The notes under the pieces were generated by a model, which did not search any database, was not told where the DNA came from, and was given only the letters and a program-made list of their open reading frames with translations. From contig MSXR01000006.1 in NCBI GenBank assembly GCA_002083655.1, positions 303,394 to 367,393 on the forward strand: a DNA stretch of 64,000 bases, read 5' to 3'. How positions within the stretch are numbered: position 1 is the first letter of the stretch; every line of letters starts with the position of its first letter. Shown one piece after another: positions 33,793 through 42,397 of the stretch. Source of the DNA: Proteobacteria bacterium ST_bin14 (GTDB lineage: Bacteria; Pseudomonadota; Alphaproteobacteria; Sphingomonadales; Sphingomonadaceae). The position numbers and the translations under genes were made by a program.

Positions 33793-35601
33793 ATGCCGAA
33801 ATACACACCGCCGGTGCGCGACACGCGTTTCATCCTGCAACACGTCGTCGGGCTTGATCGCTACACAAACCTGCCCGGTTTTCAGAACGCGACCCCTGAT
33901 GTGGTTGACGCGGTGCTGGACGAAGGCGGAAAGTTTGTCGCCGAAGTGCTGTTTCCCATCAATCATTCGGGCGACCAGGAAGGGTGCACGCGCCACGCCG
34001 ACGGATCGGTGACGACGCCGGCCGGCTTCAAAGAAGCTTATGCCAAATTTGTTGAGTCGGGCTGGCCAACGCTGGGTGCGCCAGAGGAATTTGGTGGGCA
34101 GGGGATGCCGCATGTCGTGTCGACCGCGTTTGAAGAATATATGCAGTCCGCCAACATGGCGTTCGCCATGTACCCAGGGCTGACGCACGGGGCGATTTCG
34201 TCATTGCTGGTAAAGGGCAGTGCCGAGCAAAAGGCGAAATATGTGCCAAAGATGGTGTCGGGCGAATGGGGCGGCACCATGAACCTGACGGAGCCGCATT
34301 GCGGCACCGACTTGGGCCTGATCCGCACCCGCGCCGAGCCTGCCGCTGATGGCAGCTGGTCAATCACCGGCACCAAGATTTTCATTTCGTCGGGCGAACA
34401 TGACCTGACTGACAACATCATCCACCTCGTCCTCGCCAAAACGCCGGGCGCGCCCGAAAGCTCAAAGGGTATTTCGCTGTTCGTGGTGCCAAAGTTCATC
34501 GTCAATGACGATGGCTCCTTGGGGGCGCGCAATGCGGTGACATGTGGTTCGATCGAACATAAAATGGGCATCCATGCCAATTCGACTTGCGTGATGAATT
34601 ATGACGGCGCGACCGGCTGGCTGGTGGGCGACGAGATGAAGGGGCTCGCCGCGATGTTCATTATGATGAACACCGCGCGGCTTGGCGTCGGGTTGCAAGG
34701 GCTGGGGATTGCCGAAACGGCATACCAGAACGCGGTGCAATATGCGCATGATCGCCGTCAGGGTCGCGCGCTGACGGGTGCAGCCGAACCCGCGGAAAAA
34801 GCCGATACACTGTTCGTCCACCCCGATGTGCGACGGATGCTGATGGAGTCCAAGGCCGTGACTGAGGGGCTGCGGGCGCTTTGCCTATGGGCGGCGCTGC
34901 AAGTGGATCTCACCCATTATGCACAGACCGAGGAAGAGCGGCAGCTTGCCGACGATTTGATCGGGCTGCTCACGCCAGTGATCAAGGGATATGGTACGGA
35001 TAAGGGATATGAAATCGCCACCAATGCACAGCAGGTTTATGGTGGCCATGGCTACATCGCTGAATGGGGCATGGAGCAATATGTGCGCGATGCCCGTATC
35101 GCGATGATCTATGAAGGCACCAATGGCGTGCAGGCGATGGATCTTGTCGGGCGCAAGCTGGCGACCAATGGCGGTCGCGCCGTGCAAACATTGTTCAAGA
35201 TGCTGGGTGAGGAAATCGCCATTGCAAAGCAAGAGGCCAGCCTGGCCGATTTTGCGACGCGGCTTGAGCGATCGGTCAATGATCTTCAGGCCTCGACGGT
35301 GTGGTTTGTGCAAAATGGCATTGCCAACCCCAACAATGTCGGTGCGGGCGCACACAGCTATATGCACATCATGGGCATCGTCGCGTTGGGCCTGATGTGG
35401 CTGCGCATGGCGACGGCGGCAACCAACGCGCTGCGCAACGGCAGCGGCGATTCAGACCGGGCCTTTCTGGAGGCAAAATTGGTCACCGCCCGCTATTTTG
35501 CCGAGCGTATCCTGCCGGATACCGGTTCGCTGCGCCGCAAGATTGAGGGCGGCGCCGAGGCGCTGATGGCGCTGTCACCGGAGATGTTTGAAGCGGCCTG
35601 A
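33793..35601 (+). CDS. Acyl-CoA dehydrogenase (long, DmdC-like class)
   Basis: A 602-residue FAD enzyme that oxidises acyl-CoA to 2-enoyl-CoA and passes electrons to ETF. It has an extra N-terminal helical segment before GWPTLGAPEEFGGQGMP. The FAD and substrate blocks are MNLTEPHCGTDLGLIRTRA and ISSGEHDL, and the catalytic Glu is in IYEGTNGVQAMDL. A C-terminal extension of about 150 residues places it with the 590-600-residue class that includes methylmercaptopropionyl-CoA dehydrogenase DmdC. Co-transcribed with merR; ETF-QO at 4.9 kb completes the electron path. The acyl substrate is unknown. Confidence 0.94.
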   Translation: MPKYTPPVRDTRFILQHVVGLDRYTNLPGFQNATPDVVDAVLDEGGKFVAEVLFPINHSGDQEGCTRHADGSVTTPAGFKEAYAKFVESGWPTLGAPEEFGGQGMPHVVSTAFEEYMQSANMAFAMYPGLTHGAISSLLVKGSAEQKAKYVPKMVSGEWGGTMNLTEPHCGTDLGLIRTRAEPAADGSWSITGTKIFISSGEHDLTDNIIHLVLAKTPGAPESSKGISLFVVPKFIVNDDGSLGARNAVTCGSIEHKMGIHANSTCVMNYDGATGWLVGDEMKGLAAMFIMMNTARLGVGLQGLGIAETAYQNAVQYAHDRRQGRALTGAAEPAEKADTLFVHPDVRRMLMESKAVTEGLRALCLWAALQVDLTHYAQTEEERQLADDLIGLLTPVIKGYGTDKGYEIATNAQQVYGGHGYIAEWGMEQYVRDARIAMIYEGTNGVQAMDLVGRKLATNGGRAVQTLFKMLGEEIAIAKQEASLADFATRLERSVNDLQASTVWFVQNGIANPNNVGAGAHSYMHIMGIVALGLMWLRMATAATNALRNGSGDSDRAFLEAKLVTARYFAERILPDTGSLRRKIEGGAEALMALSPEMFEAA

Positions 35602-35729
35602 CGCTGGTCGCTGCATCGCGGGCCTTGCTTGAAGCTGTCGGCGGTGGAACCAAACTTCCGCTCCGCGTGAGGTGCCACAGGACAGTGGCGCTTGTGTCAC
35701 GCGGTTGAGTAAACAGCCTGTCGGTGAAC

Positions 35730-37160
35730 TTATCGAGCGGGCGGCGTTGCGGGTTGCGCCGCCGGCAATGCGGGATTGGCAGACGGACGTGCCGGTGTGC
35801 TCGGCTGTAACGAGCCGGATACGCGCGGCTTAGTCCTCGGCGGAATTGCGGGTGTGTCCAAAGTGGCTGCCAGCTTGGCATCCTCGCTCACCGCCCGGGT
35901 GAATGGCGGCCCTGCAGGACTTCTATCGTCCGCGGTTGCCGTGGCGAGCGTACTTGGATTACCCGGAGTGCCGGGCGCATCGGGGACAAAGGGCTGGGCC
36001 TTCATGCACTGGCGGCGATCAGCGCGGGGAAACTGGCCACAGCTCCATAATGCCTTTTCAAACCCCCGAGCCCGGTCACGCAGATAGCTGAAAGACATCG
36101 TCGCGACCTGAAAAGGGCCAAGCGGCAAAACGGCGGGCGTGTTGAGCCGCGCCGTCCAGGCCATGTATTTGCAATAGCTACGCGTACCACAGCTTGCTTC
36201 TGCCAGTTTGCGGAAATCATCGGGGTTTGCGCGGCGATCAATCGTTGCCAGGAACGCGTTGGGGTCACCCGGCACTGGGTCGGGCGCGATATAGGGCTCG
36301 GGCGGCAGTTCGCCCGCTGCCAGCGTCAGCAAGTCCATCCCCGCCCGGTGCGCGGGTGAGTAAACGGCAAGCTGGGTGATGGCGGGCTCGTTGACGTCGA
36401 CCCGGCGAAAAAAGGCTGGGGGCGTGCCCCACCATCCGGTCCAGCGGAAAAACAGATGCGTGCCTACCGCGCTCACCTTATCCAGGCTGGAACTCCAATA
36501 TGGGACGACCCAATCGGTGTGATAATGGGTCGCATGCCCCACCTTTGCGAAAACCTGGCCATTCAGCGCCGCTGTTGCCACCGTTCGTGCGCGTATCCAT
36601 GCGTCGTCAGACCAGCGATGCCGGATCAGCGCACCGTCACAGGTGAAGGTAAATTGGCACCCGGTGCGCCGCTCTGCCCCCTGAAACACCACGCCGCAGA
36701 TGGTTTTGGGAAACGCCGGGTGCCGGACCCGGTTGATGATCACCTGCGCGACTGCCCGCTGACCGGTCGTGTCATCGCCCGCCTCGTATAGCACCGCTGT
36801 GGCCAGGCAATCGACTGCGCGGGCAGCGGCGATGCTGGCATCGCCCAGCCGGAATGGACGTGCTGCGGGGTTGGGGCCGGTTGAATAGGGCACGGTTGCG
36901 TTGATTGCCCTGGCGTCGTCAGGGCTCAGGTCTATCAGGTTTACCGGATCGACGGGTGGCATCTGCTGCGGGGGAACGACGGGCAATGCAGCAGTGGTTC
37001 GGCTGATCGTTGCTGGCTCGCCCAGCGATGATCCAACGATCAGTGAAGGCATGCCAATCGCGATCGCGCTGATGATCGCAAGGACGATCGACGCCGGACG
37101 CCCGGGCTTACCCAGCAAGCCCGGATGGACAGCATGATCGGAAAAGGGCAGCGCAGGCAT
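35730..37160 (-). CDS. SleB-type cell wall hydrolase
   Basis: A 476-residue envelope protein. A membrane anchor lies near residues 23-45 (ASIVLAIISAIAIGMPSLIVG). The Hydrolase_2/SleB domain spans about 110-250, with ATAVLYEAGDDTTGQRAVAQVIINRVRHP, CQFTFTCDG and ATHYHTDWVVPYW; the first Glu is the likely catalytic residue. A long Pro/Ala-rich C-terminus of over 100 residues follows. The family cleaves peptidoglycan. Its upstream gap holds four GANTC sites, so CcrM/GcrA cell-cycle control is possible. It converges on the acyl-CoA dehydrogenase. Confidence 0.9.
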   Translation of the reverse strand: MPALPFSDHAVHPGLLGKPGRPASIVLAIISAIAIGMPSLIVGSSLGEPATISRTTAALPVVPPQQMPPVDPVNLIDLSPDDARAINATVPYSTGPNPAARPFRLGDASIAAARAVDCLATAVLYEAGDDTTGQRAVAQVIINRVRHPAFPKTICGVVFQGAERRTGCQFTFTCDGALIRHRWSDDAWIRARTVATAALNGQVFAKVGHATHYHTDWVVPYWSSSLDKVSAVGTHLFFRWTGWWGTPPAFFRRVDVNEPAITQLAVYSPAHRAGMDLLTLAAGELPPEPYIAPDPVPGDPNAFLATIDRRANPDDFRKLAEASCGTRSYCKYMAWTARLNTPAVLPLGPFQVATMSFSYLRDRARGFEKALWSCGQFPRADRRQCMKAQPFVPDAPGTPGNPSTLATATADDRSPAGPPFTRAVSEDAKLAATLDTPAIPPRTKPRVSGSLQPSTPARPSANPALPAAQPATPPAR

Positions 37161-37412
37161 GGATATCGAACGAGCTCGGGGTTAAAATGGTCCCGGCCCT
37201 TAGCCTAATTTGTGGCGCGCGCGAAGGGCAGTTGCCCGTTGAACAGGCGGCGCGCCAAGAGCTTGCCAATAGAATCGCTGAGTCTCACCTTGGAACACGG
37301 GGTGAAAGATTACCAAGCCGTTCGCGGCGACGACATTTTCGCCCACTGCCCGAATCGATTCTAGACCGATTACGCCGAAACGGGACGACAACGAGCACGA
37401 TCGTGTCGCGGG
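37161..37412. other. Intergenic region with a cluster of four GANTC methylation sites
   Basis: This 252-bp gap upstream of the SleB-type gene holds no convincing reading frame. It contains GANTC sites at 37272-37276, 37280-37284, 37352-37356 and 37357-37361. The last two abut to make a perfect 10-bp palindrome, GAATCGATTC. In Alphaproteobacteria GANTC is methylated by CcrM, and such sites in promoters can be read by GcrA. No clear -35/-10 pair was seen. Confidence 0.5.
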
Positions 37413-37754
37413 TCAGTTGCCCCAAAAACCAGTGGCCTCGCACAAATCCCATTGATCAGCCGCCTTCATCCGGCAATCACGATCCGCTGGCGCGCAGGCC
37501 CCAAAGGCGATTTCGTAATGGCGATAGCAGCTAACTTGTCCGGGTGTTACAGCGACTTGGTTGCTCCGCTTGATGGGGTTGACCGGGTTGCCGCCCACAA
37601 AAGCTGCGACTTTTACAGGTCGCGCCGTTGCAGCGCGCGCGCTTGGGGCGGCTGTTGCCGCCACCTGCGCAGGCGTTACAGGATTGCCCATCACCATCGG
37701 CCAAAGCTGCAGAATTGCCAGCATCACGCTGACACAGATCATCACCCTACGCAT
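37413..37754 (-). CDS. Small secreted cysteine-containing protein, unknown function
   Basis: About 113 residues. The N-terminus is a signal peptide (RRVMICVSVMLAILQLW, ending near VMG). An Ala-rich linker follows, then a C-terminal domain with four cysteines in SCYRHYE, GACAPADRDCRMK and WDLCEA, which could form two disulfides. I do not recognise a family. ATG 37754 is chosen over GTG 37763 because GGTGG lies five bases before it. It lies between cysK and the SleB-type gene on the same strand, with 73 bp to cysK and 252 bp to SleB. Confidence 0.62.
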   Translation of the reverse strand: MRRVMICVSVMLAILQLWPMVMGNPVTPAQVAATAAPSARAATARPVKVAAFVGGNPVNPIKRSNQVAVTPGQVSCYRHYEIAFGACAPADRDCRMKAADQWDLCEATGFWGN

Positions 37755-37827
37755 TAACGCCACCCCAGACAGTCCCCACGACTCGTCGATGATACCGCTA
37801 AATCACGGTAAAGGCGATATTCATCAT

Positions 37828-38748
37828 TCAGCTTTCGGGCAGAAAATCGGGCACCGATAAATAGCGTTCGCCGGTATCATAATTGAAGCCAAGGACGCGG
37901 GCATCGCTGGGCAGGTCGGGCAGTTTTTGGGCGATGGCCGCGAGCGTCGCGCCGGAGCTGATGCCAACCAGCATCCCTTCCTCAGCCGCTGATCGCCGGG
38001 CCATATTCTTTGCGGCCCCGGCATCCACCTTGATCGCGTCGTCGATCGCGCCGGTGTGGAGATTGGCGGGGATGAAGCCCGCGCCGATTCCTTGAATGGG
38101 GTGCGGCCCTGGCGCGCCGCCAGAAATAACCGGCGATGCTTCTGGCTCCACGGCATAGACCTTCAATTGCGGCCAGTGCGCCTTTAGGGCTTCGGCGATA
38201 CCGGTAATGTGCCCGCCGGTGCCAACGCCGGTAATGATGACGTCGATCGGGGTCTCCGCAAAATCGGCGAGGATTTCGAGCGCGGTCGTTCGAACATGAA
38301 CAGCAATATTGGCCGGGTTTTCAAATTGTTGCGGCATCCATGCGCCTGGCGTTGCGTCCACAAGTGCCATTGCCCGCTCAATCGCGCCCCGCATGCCCTT
38401 TTCGCGCGGGGTAAGATCAAAGGTGGCGCCATAGGCCAGCATAAGGCGTCGCCGCTCTATCGACATGCTTTCGGGCATGACGAGCACCAGCTTATACCCC
38501 TTCACCGCGGCAACCATGGCCAAGCCCACGCCGGTATTGCCACTGGTCGGCTCGATGATCGTCCCGCCGGGTTTAAGATCGCCCGATGCCTCTGCCGCCT
38601 CGATCATCGCCAGCGCGATCCGGTCTTTGATCGATCCGCCCGGGTTTGATCGTTCGGATTTAATCCAGACCTCGTTGTTCGGGAAAAGCTTGGACACCCG
38701 GATGTGCGGGGTATTGCCAATGGTTTCCAGGATCGTGTTGGCTTTCAT
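37828..38748 (-). CDS. cysK: Cysteine synthase A (O-acetylserine sulfhydrylase)
   Basis: A 306-residue PLP enzyme that makes cysteine from O-acetylserine and sulfide. The Schiff-base lysine is K41 in SNPGGSIKDRIAL. The substrate loop TSGNTG is at 68-73, and the phosphate-binding GVGTGGHITG follows near residue 175. Its start overlaps the stop of the MFS gene by 4 bp, so the transporter and cysK are co-translated. The sulfate-activation genes are 18 kb away. Confidence 0.95.
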   Translation of the reverse strand: MKANTILETIGNTPHIRVSKLFPNNEVWIKSERSNPGGSIKDRIALAMIEAAEASGDLKPGGTIIEPTSGNTGVGLAMVAAVKGYKLVLVMPESMSIERRRLMLAYGATFDLTPREKGMRGAIERAMALVDATPGAWMPQQFENPANIAVHVRTTALEILADFAETPIDVIITGVGTGGHITGIAEALKAHWPQLKVYAVEPEASPVISGGAPGPHPIQGIGAGFIPANLHTGAIDDAIKVDAGAAKNMARRSAAEEGMLVGISSGATLAAIAQKLPDLPSDARVLGFNYDTGERYLSVPDFLPES

Positions 38749-40028
38749 GTGACGGCCTCCATCTTGATGGTATCGGGATCAGGTAAATCTTCACTGGGGT
38801 CGAATGTACGGGCGCGGCGGATGCTGGGGAACAGGAATGTCCACAAGATGGTGACGATAATCGCGCCGCCGCCGCCGACCAGCACAGCGCCCACCGGGCC
38901 GAGCGCGGCGGCGAGGAACCCCGATTCAGCTTCCCCCAGTTCGTTCGAGGCCGAGATGGTAAGCTGGGACACCGCACCGACCCGCCCGCGCTTGTCATCG
39001 GGCGTATGGAGCTGGATCAGCGACTGGCGGATATAGACCGAGAACATGTCAGCCGCCCCCGCAATCGCCAGCGCGGCAAGGCTTAGCGCCATCGTCTGCG
39101 AAACGCCGAAGACAATCGTGGCGGTGCCATATACCATCACCGCCCACAGCATCTTTGGGCCAACATTGGTCTTGATCGGCCGAAACGAGAAGAAGATTGC
39201 CGTTGCCGATGCTCCGACAGCGGGGGCCGATGCGAGCAGGCTCAGTCCCACTGGGCCGACCTTCAATATGTCATGCGCGTAAATTGGCAGCAGCGCCGTT
39301 GTGCCCGCCAGAAACACCGCGAACAGATCAAGCGTGATCGTGCCCAGCACCAGCTTGTTTTGCCCCACATAGGCTAGCCCATCGGCAATCTGGCGCAGCG
39401 GATGCGCTTTGCCCGGGATGACGGTGCGCGGCACGGGGCCGATCATCATCAAGCAGGTGAACCCGGTGATGAACAACGCCGTCGCCAGCGCATAAGCGGC
39501 AAAGGGGGCTGCAGCATAGGCGATGCCGCCAAGCGCTGGCCCGATGATGGTGCCGACCTGCCAAGAAATTGAGCTGAGGGCGATTGCGGTCGGGAGCACG
39601 GCGCGAGGGACGAGGTTGGGGGCCAGCGCACTGAATGCGGGGCCGCCAAACGCGCGACCAAATCCCAGCACAATCGCCACGCCAAATAGCACCGGCAGCG
39701 TCATTGCTCCTGCATAAGTAACGACTGTCAGGATCAGCGCGCAGGCGATTTGCAGCGACACCGTGGCGCGGCAAATCCAGCGGCGGTCAAATCGGTCGGC
39801 AACCCAGCCGGTAATCGGGGTTGAAAAGAATAGCGGGACGAACTGAAGCAGCCCTATCAACCCGAGTTGCGCCGCCGCTGCGCTTGGCCCCATCGTCTCA
39901 CGGGCGATGGTGTAGGTTTGCCAGCCGATCACGATGATCATCGCGTTTTGCGCAATTGTCATGGAAAAGCGCGACGCCCAGTAAAACCGGAAATTGGCGA
40001 TCTGAAAGGGGTGGGTGGGTTCAGCCAT
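38745..40028 (-). CDS. MFS transporter (MFS_3, EntS-like) coupled to cysK
   Basis: About 427 residues and 12 predicted helices. It begins PFQIANFRFYWASRFSMTIAQNAM, typical of the MFS_3 exporter branch, with ITGWVADRFDRRWI as the loop 2-3 motif. ATG 40028 is chosen because the residues upstream are rich in Pro, Ser and Cys and look non-coding. Coupling to cysK by a 4-bp overlap suggests export of O-acetylserine, cysteine or a related compound; this is inference only. It is divergent from the DUF885 gene. Confidence 0.87.
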   Translation of the reverse strand: MAEPTHPFQIANFRFYWASRFSMTIAQNAMIIVIGWQTYTIARETMGPSAAAAQLGLIGLLQFVPLFFSTPITGWVADRFDRRWICRATVSLQIACALILTVVTYAGAMTLPVLFGVAIVLGFGRAFGGPAFSALAPNLVPRAVLPTAIALSSISWQVGTIIGPALGGIAYAAAPFAAYALATALFITGFTCLMMIGPVPRTVIPGKAHPLRQIADGLAYVGQNKLVLGTITLDLFAVFLAGTTALLPIYAHDILKVGPVGLSLLASAPAVGASATAIFFSFRPIKTNVGPKMLWAVMVYGTATIVFGVSQTMALSLAALAIAGAADMFSVYIRQSLIQLHTPDDKRGRVGAVSQLTISASNELGEAESGFLAAALGPVGAVLVGGGGAIIVTILWTFLFPSIRRARTFDPSEDLPDPDTIKMEAVT

Positions 40029-40182
40029 TGCTAGCGGCTTTAAGGCGCATCGGCCCGGCGGGGCAATCAGCGATTGCTGCGCGGCCCCAAGCTTTTCTTC
40101 ATGATGGTCGGCAGGCCAGGGGCTGGCGGGAACGCACATAACCTGCCAGCTTTGCTTTAATCGACTCAAGTAGGAGCAGCCG

Positions 40183-41913
40183 GTGCGTTTGAAATTATTG
40201 GTGGCGGCCAGCCTGATGGCACTCGCGGCGTGCAGCCCGGGCGCGCAGGCTCCCGGTGGATCGATGACCGCAATGGCGCAAGCTGGCGATTGGGCGAAGT
40301 TTCGCGATGCCTTTGTCACCAACTGGTTCGAGTTGGATCCGGCCAATGCCGTATATCAGGGCAAACATGAATTTGATGGTCGCCTGCCGGACTGGAGTGC
40401 TGCCGGGCTGAAGAAGCAAGGCGATTTCCTGCGCGAAACAATCGCGGCGGCGGGCAAATTTGATGGCGCCAAATTATCGGAAGCTGACCGGTTTGAGCGT
40501 GATTATCTGGTCAAGGTCGCCGAAGGAAAGCTGTTCTGGCTGGAAGATGCCGATCAGCCGCACCGCAACCCCACTTACTATGTCGGCGGCGGGCTTGATC
40601 CCAATGTCTATATCGCGCGGCCCTATGCGGATGCGCCGACGCGGATGAAGGCGATGATCGCGTTTTTCAAAAGCGTGGCAGCGCAGGCCCCCAATATCCG
40701 CGCCAATTTAAAAACCCCGATGCCGCTCAGCTTTGTCAATTACGGGGTGGCAGGGTTTAACGGCTTTGCGGATTTTTATGCGGGCGATGCGAAAAAGGCA
40801 TTTGCCAGCGTGAAAGATCCCGCGCTGCAGGCCGAATTTGATACAGCTTCCCAAGCAGCGGCCACGGCGATGCGCGAGATTGGCAGCTGGCTGGAAAGCC
40901 AGCGTGGCACCGCGACGCAGGAATTTGCGCTGGGCGCAGATCGGTTCGCGCGGATGCTGGCTGCAACCGAAGGGGTCAACACCCCGCTCGCTGAGCTGGA
41001 AAAGATCGGGATGGCCGATTTGAAGCGCAATCAGGATGCGTTTGTGGCTGCCTGTGCGACATTCGCCCCCGGTGCGACGATTGAAGCCTGCACCGCCAAA
41101 ATGAACGCGAACAAGCCCGATGGTGGGCCGGTTGCCGAAGCGCGGCGGCAAATTCCCATGTTGCGCGCGTTTGTGATCGACAAGGATCTCGTCTCTATCC
41201 CCGGCACTGAAGAGGCGCTGGTGGAGGAAAGTCCGCCTTATAACCGCCAGAACTCGGCGTATATCGACCCGCCGGGGCCGTTCGATAAGGGCATTCCCTC
41301 AGTCTATTATATCTCCCCGCCCGATCCGAGCTGGAGCAAAGAAGTGCAGGACGGGTTCGTGCCCGGCAAGCAGGATTTGCTGTTTACGTCGGTGCATGAA
41401 GTGATGCCCGGCCATTTTGTCCAGTTCCTCCACGCCAACCGGTCGCCCTCACTGTTCGGGCAATTATTCGTTGGCTATGCCTATGCGGAGGGCTGGGCGC
41501 ATTATACCGAGGAAATGATGTGGGAAGCCGGGCTGAACAACGGCGATCCCGAAACGCATATTGGCCAGCTCGCCAACGCGCTGCTGCGCGATTGCCGGTT
41601 CCTGTCGGCGATCCGGCTGCATTCGGGCACGATGACGCAAGAACAATCGCGTGAATTGTTCATCAAGGAATGCCACCAGGACGAAGGCACCGCCCGCCAG
41701 CAATCGGCGCGCGGCACATATGATCCGGCTTATCTGAACTACACGCTCGGCAAGCTGATGATCCGCAAACTCCGCGCAGACTGGACCGCGAGCCGGGGCG
41801 GTACCAAGGCGTGGAAGGGCTTTCACGATGCCTTTCTCAGTTTTGGTGGGCCACCAGTTCCGCTGGTTCGCAAGGCGATGATGAAGGAGGGGAGCGCGAA
41901 ATCTGTGTTTTGA
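40183..41913 (+). CDS. DUF885 lipoprotein, probable zinc metallopeptidase
   Basis: A 576-residue lipoprotein with the signal VAASLMALAAC (lipobox Cys at residue 17). The C-terminal half holds the DUF885 zinc motif HEVMPGH (405-411), a variant of HExxH, with the third ligand probably in YAYAEGWAHYTEEMMW about 30 residues later. Members are thought to be periplasmic peptidases. The GTG start is supported by AGGAG seven bases before it. Divergent from the MFS-cysK pair. Confidence 0.9.
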   Translation: MRLKLLVAASLMALAACSPGAQAPGGSMTAMAQAGDWAKFRDAFVTNWFELDPANAVYQGKHEFDGRLPDWSAAGLKKQGDFLRETIAAAGKFDGAKLSEADRFERDYLVKVAEGKLFWLEDADQPHRNPTYYVGGGLDPNVYIARPYADAPTRMKAMIAFFKSVAAQAPNIRANLKTPMPLSFVNYGVAGFNGFADFYAGDAKKAFASVKDPALQAEFDTASQAAATAMREIGSWLESQRGTATQEFALGADRFARMLAATEGVNTPLAELEKIGMADLKRNQDAFVAACATFAPGATIEACTAKMNANKPDGGPVAEARRQIPMLRAFVIDKDLVSIPGTEEALVEESPPYNRQNSAYIDPPGPFDKGIPSVYYISPPDPSWSKEVQDGFVPGKQDLLFTSVHEVMPGHFVQFLHANRSPSLFGQLFVGYAYAEGWAHYTEEMMWEAGLNNGDPETHIGQLANALLRDCRFLSAIRLHSGTMTQEQSRELFIKECHQDEGTARQQSARGTYDPAYLNYTLGKLMIRKLRADWTASRGGTKAWKGFHDAFLSFGGPPVPLVRKAMMKEGSAKSVF

Positions 41914-42004
41914 GGACAGGTGAATGCACTTGGCACCACGATCCTGTTACCAGCCAGTCGAGATTTCTTGCTGCACCGCACCATTTCATGCTATATCGTG
42001 GTGG

Positions 42005-42349
42005 ATGAAGCAGCCCGAATCCCAAGGCGATGATAGCGCCCCGACTGGCCCGGTCCCGACAATCCTTGAGGCGGTGGTCCGCCGTCTGTGCGTGAGCGCT
42101 GTGTATAACCGCGGCATCGTTACCCTCGCGCCGCATATACTCTATACCAAACATGATGAGCTGCACCTTGATGCCGTCGCGCTGGAGCGCGATGGCAAGC
42201 CGCCGCGTGAGGTAAAAATCGGCACCTATCGGGTCAGCGGGCTGGGCAGTATCTCTCTGATGGACCGCGCCTTTTTGCCTGTTGAACTGTTTGATCCGCT
42301 TGAGGCGAAGTATCAGAACGTTACGTTGATGGCGGTCGACCGCGTTTAG
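42005..42349 (+). CDS. Conserved hypothetical protein, WYL-like fold suspected
   Basis: A 114-residue protein. The segment VYNRGIVTLAPHILYTKHDELHLDAVAL followed by KIGTYRVSGLGSISLMDRAF resembles the core of WYL domains, which bind nucleic acid or ligands; this is a pattern impression, not a firm match. No helix-turn-helix is attached, unlike most WYL regulators. Start ATG 42005 is tentative; the frame opens at 41924. It stands alone between the DUF885 gene and the convergent uvrD. Confidence 0.6.
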   Translation: MKQPESQGDDSAPTGPVPTILEAVVRRLCVSAVYNRGIVTLAPHILYTKHDELHLDAVALERDGKPPREVKIGTYRVSGLGSISLMDRAFLPVELFDPLEAKYQNVTLMAVDRV

Positions 42350-42397
42350 CCTCGGTTTGGGTTATTTCTAACCTGCAACAAATCCGTCCGTCCAAAA

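Noticed and set aside
35674..35689. GCCAC-AGGACA-GTGGC hairpin between the acyl-CoA dehydrogenase and the SleB-type gene as a terminator
   Set aside because: Only a 5-bp stem and no T-run in either direction; too weak to list as a feature.
37200..37391. A 63-codon frame upstream of the SleB-type gene
   Set aside because: No ribosome-binding site, no motif, and it covers the GANTC-rich region that looks regulatory.
42360..42373. GGTTA-TTTC-TAACC hairpin between the WYL-like gene and uvrD
   Set aside because: A 5-bp stem rich in A and T with no T-run; could easily be chance.
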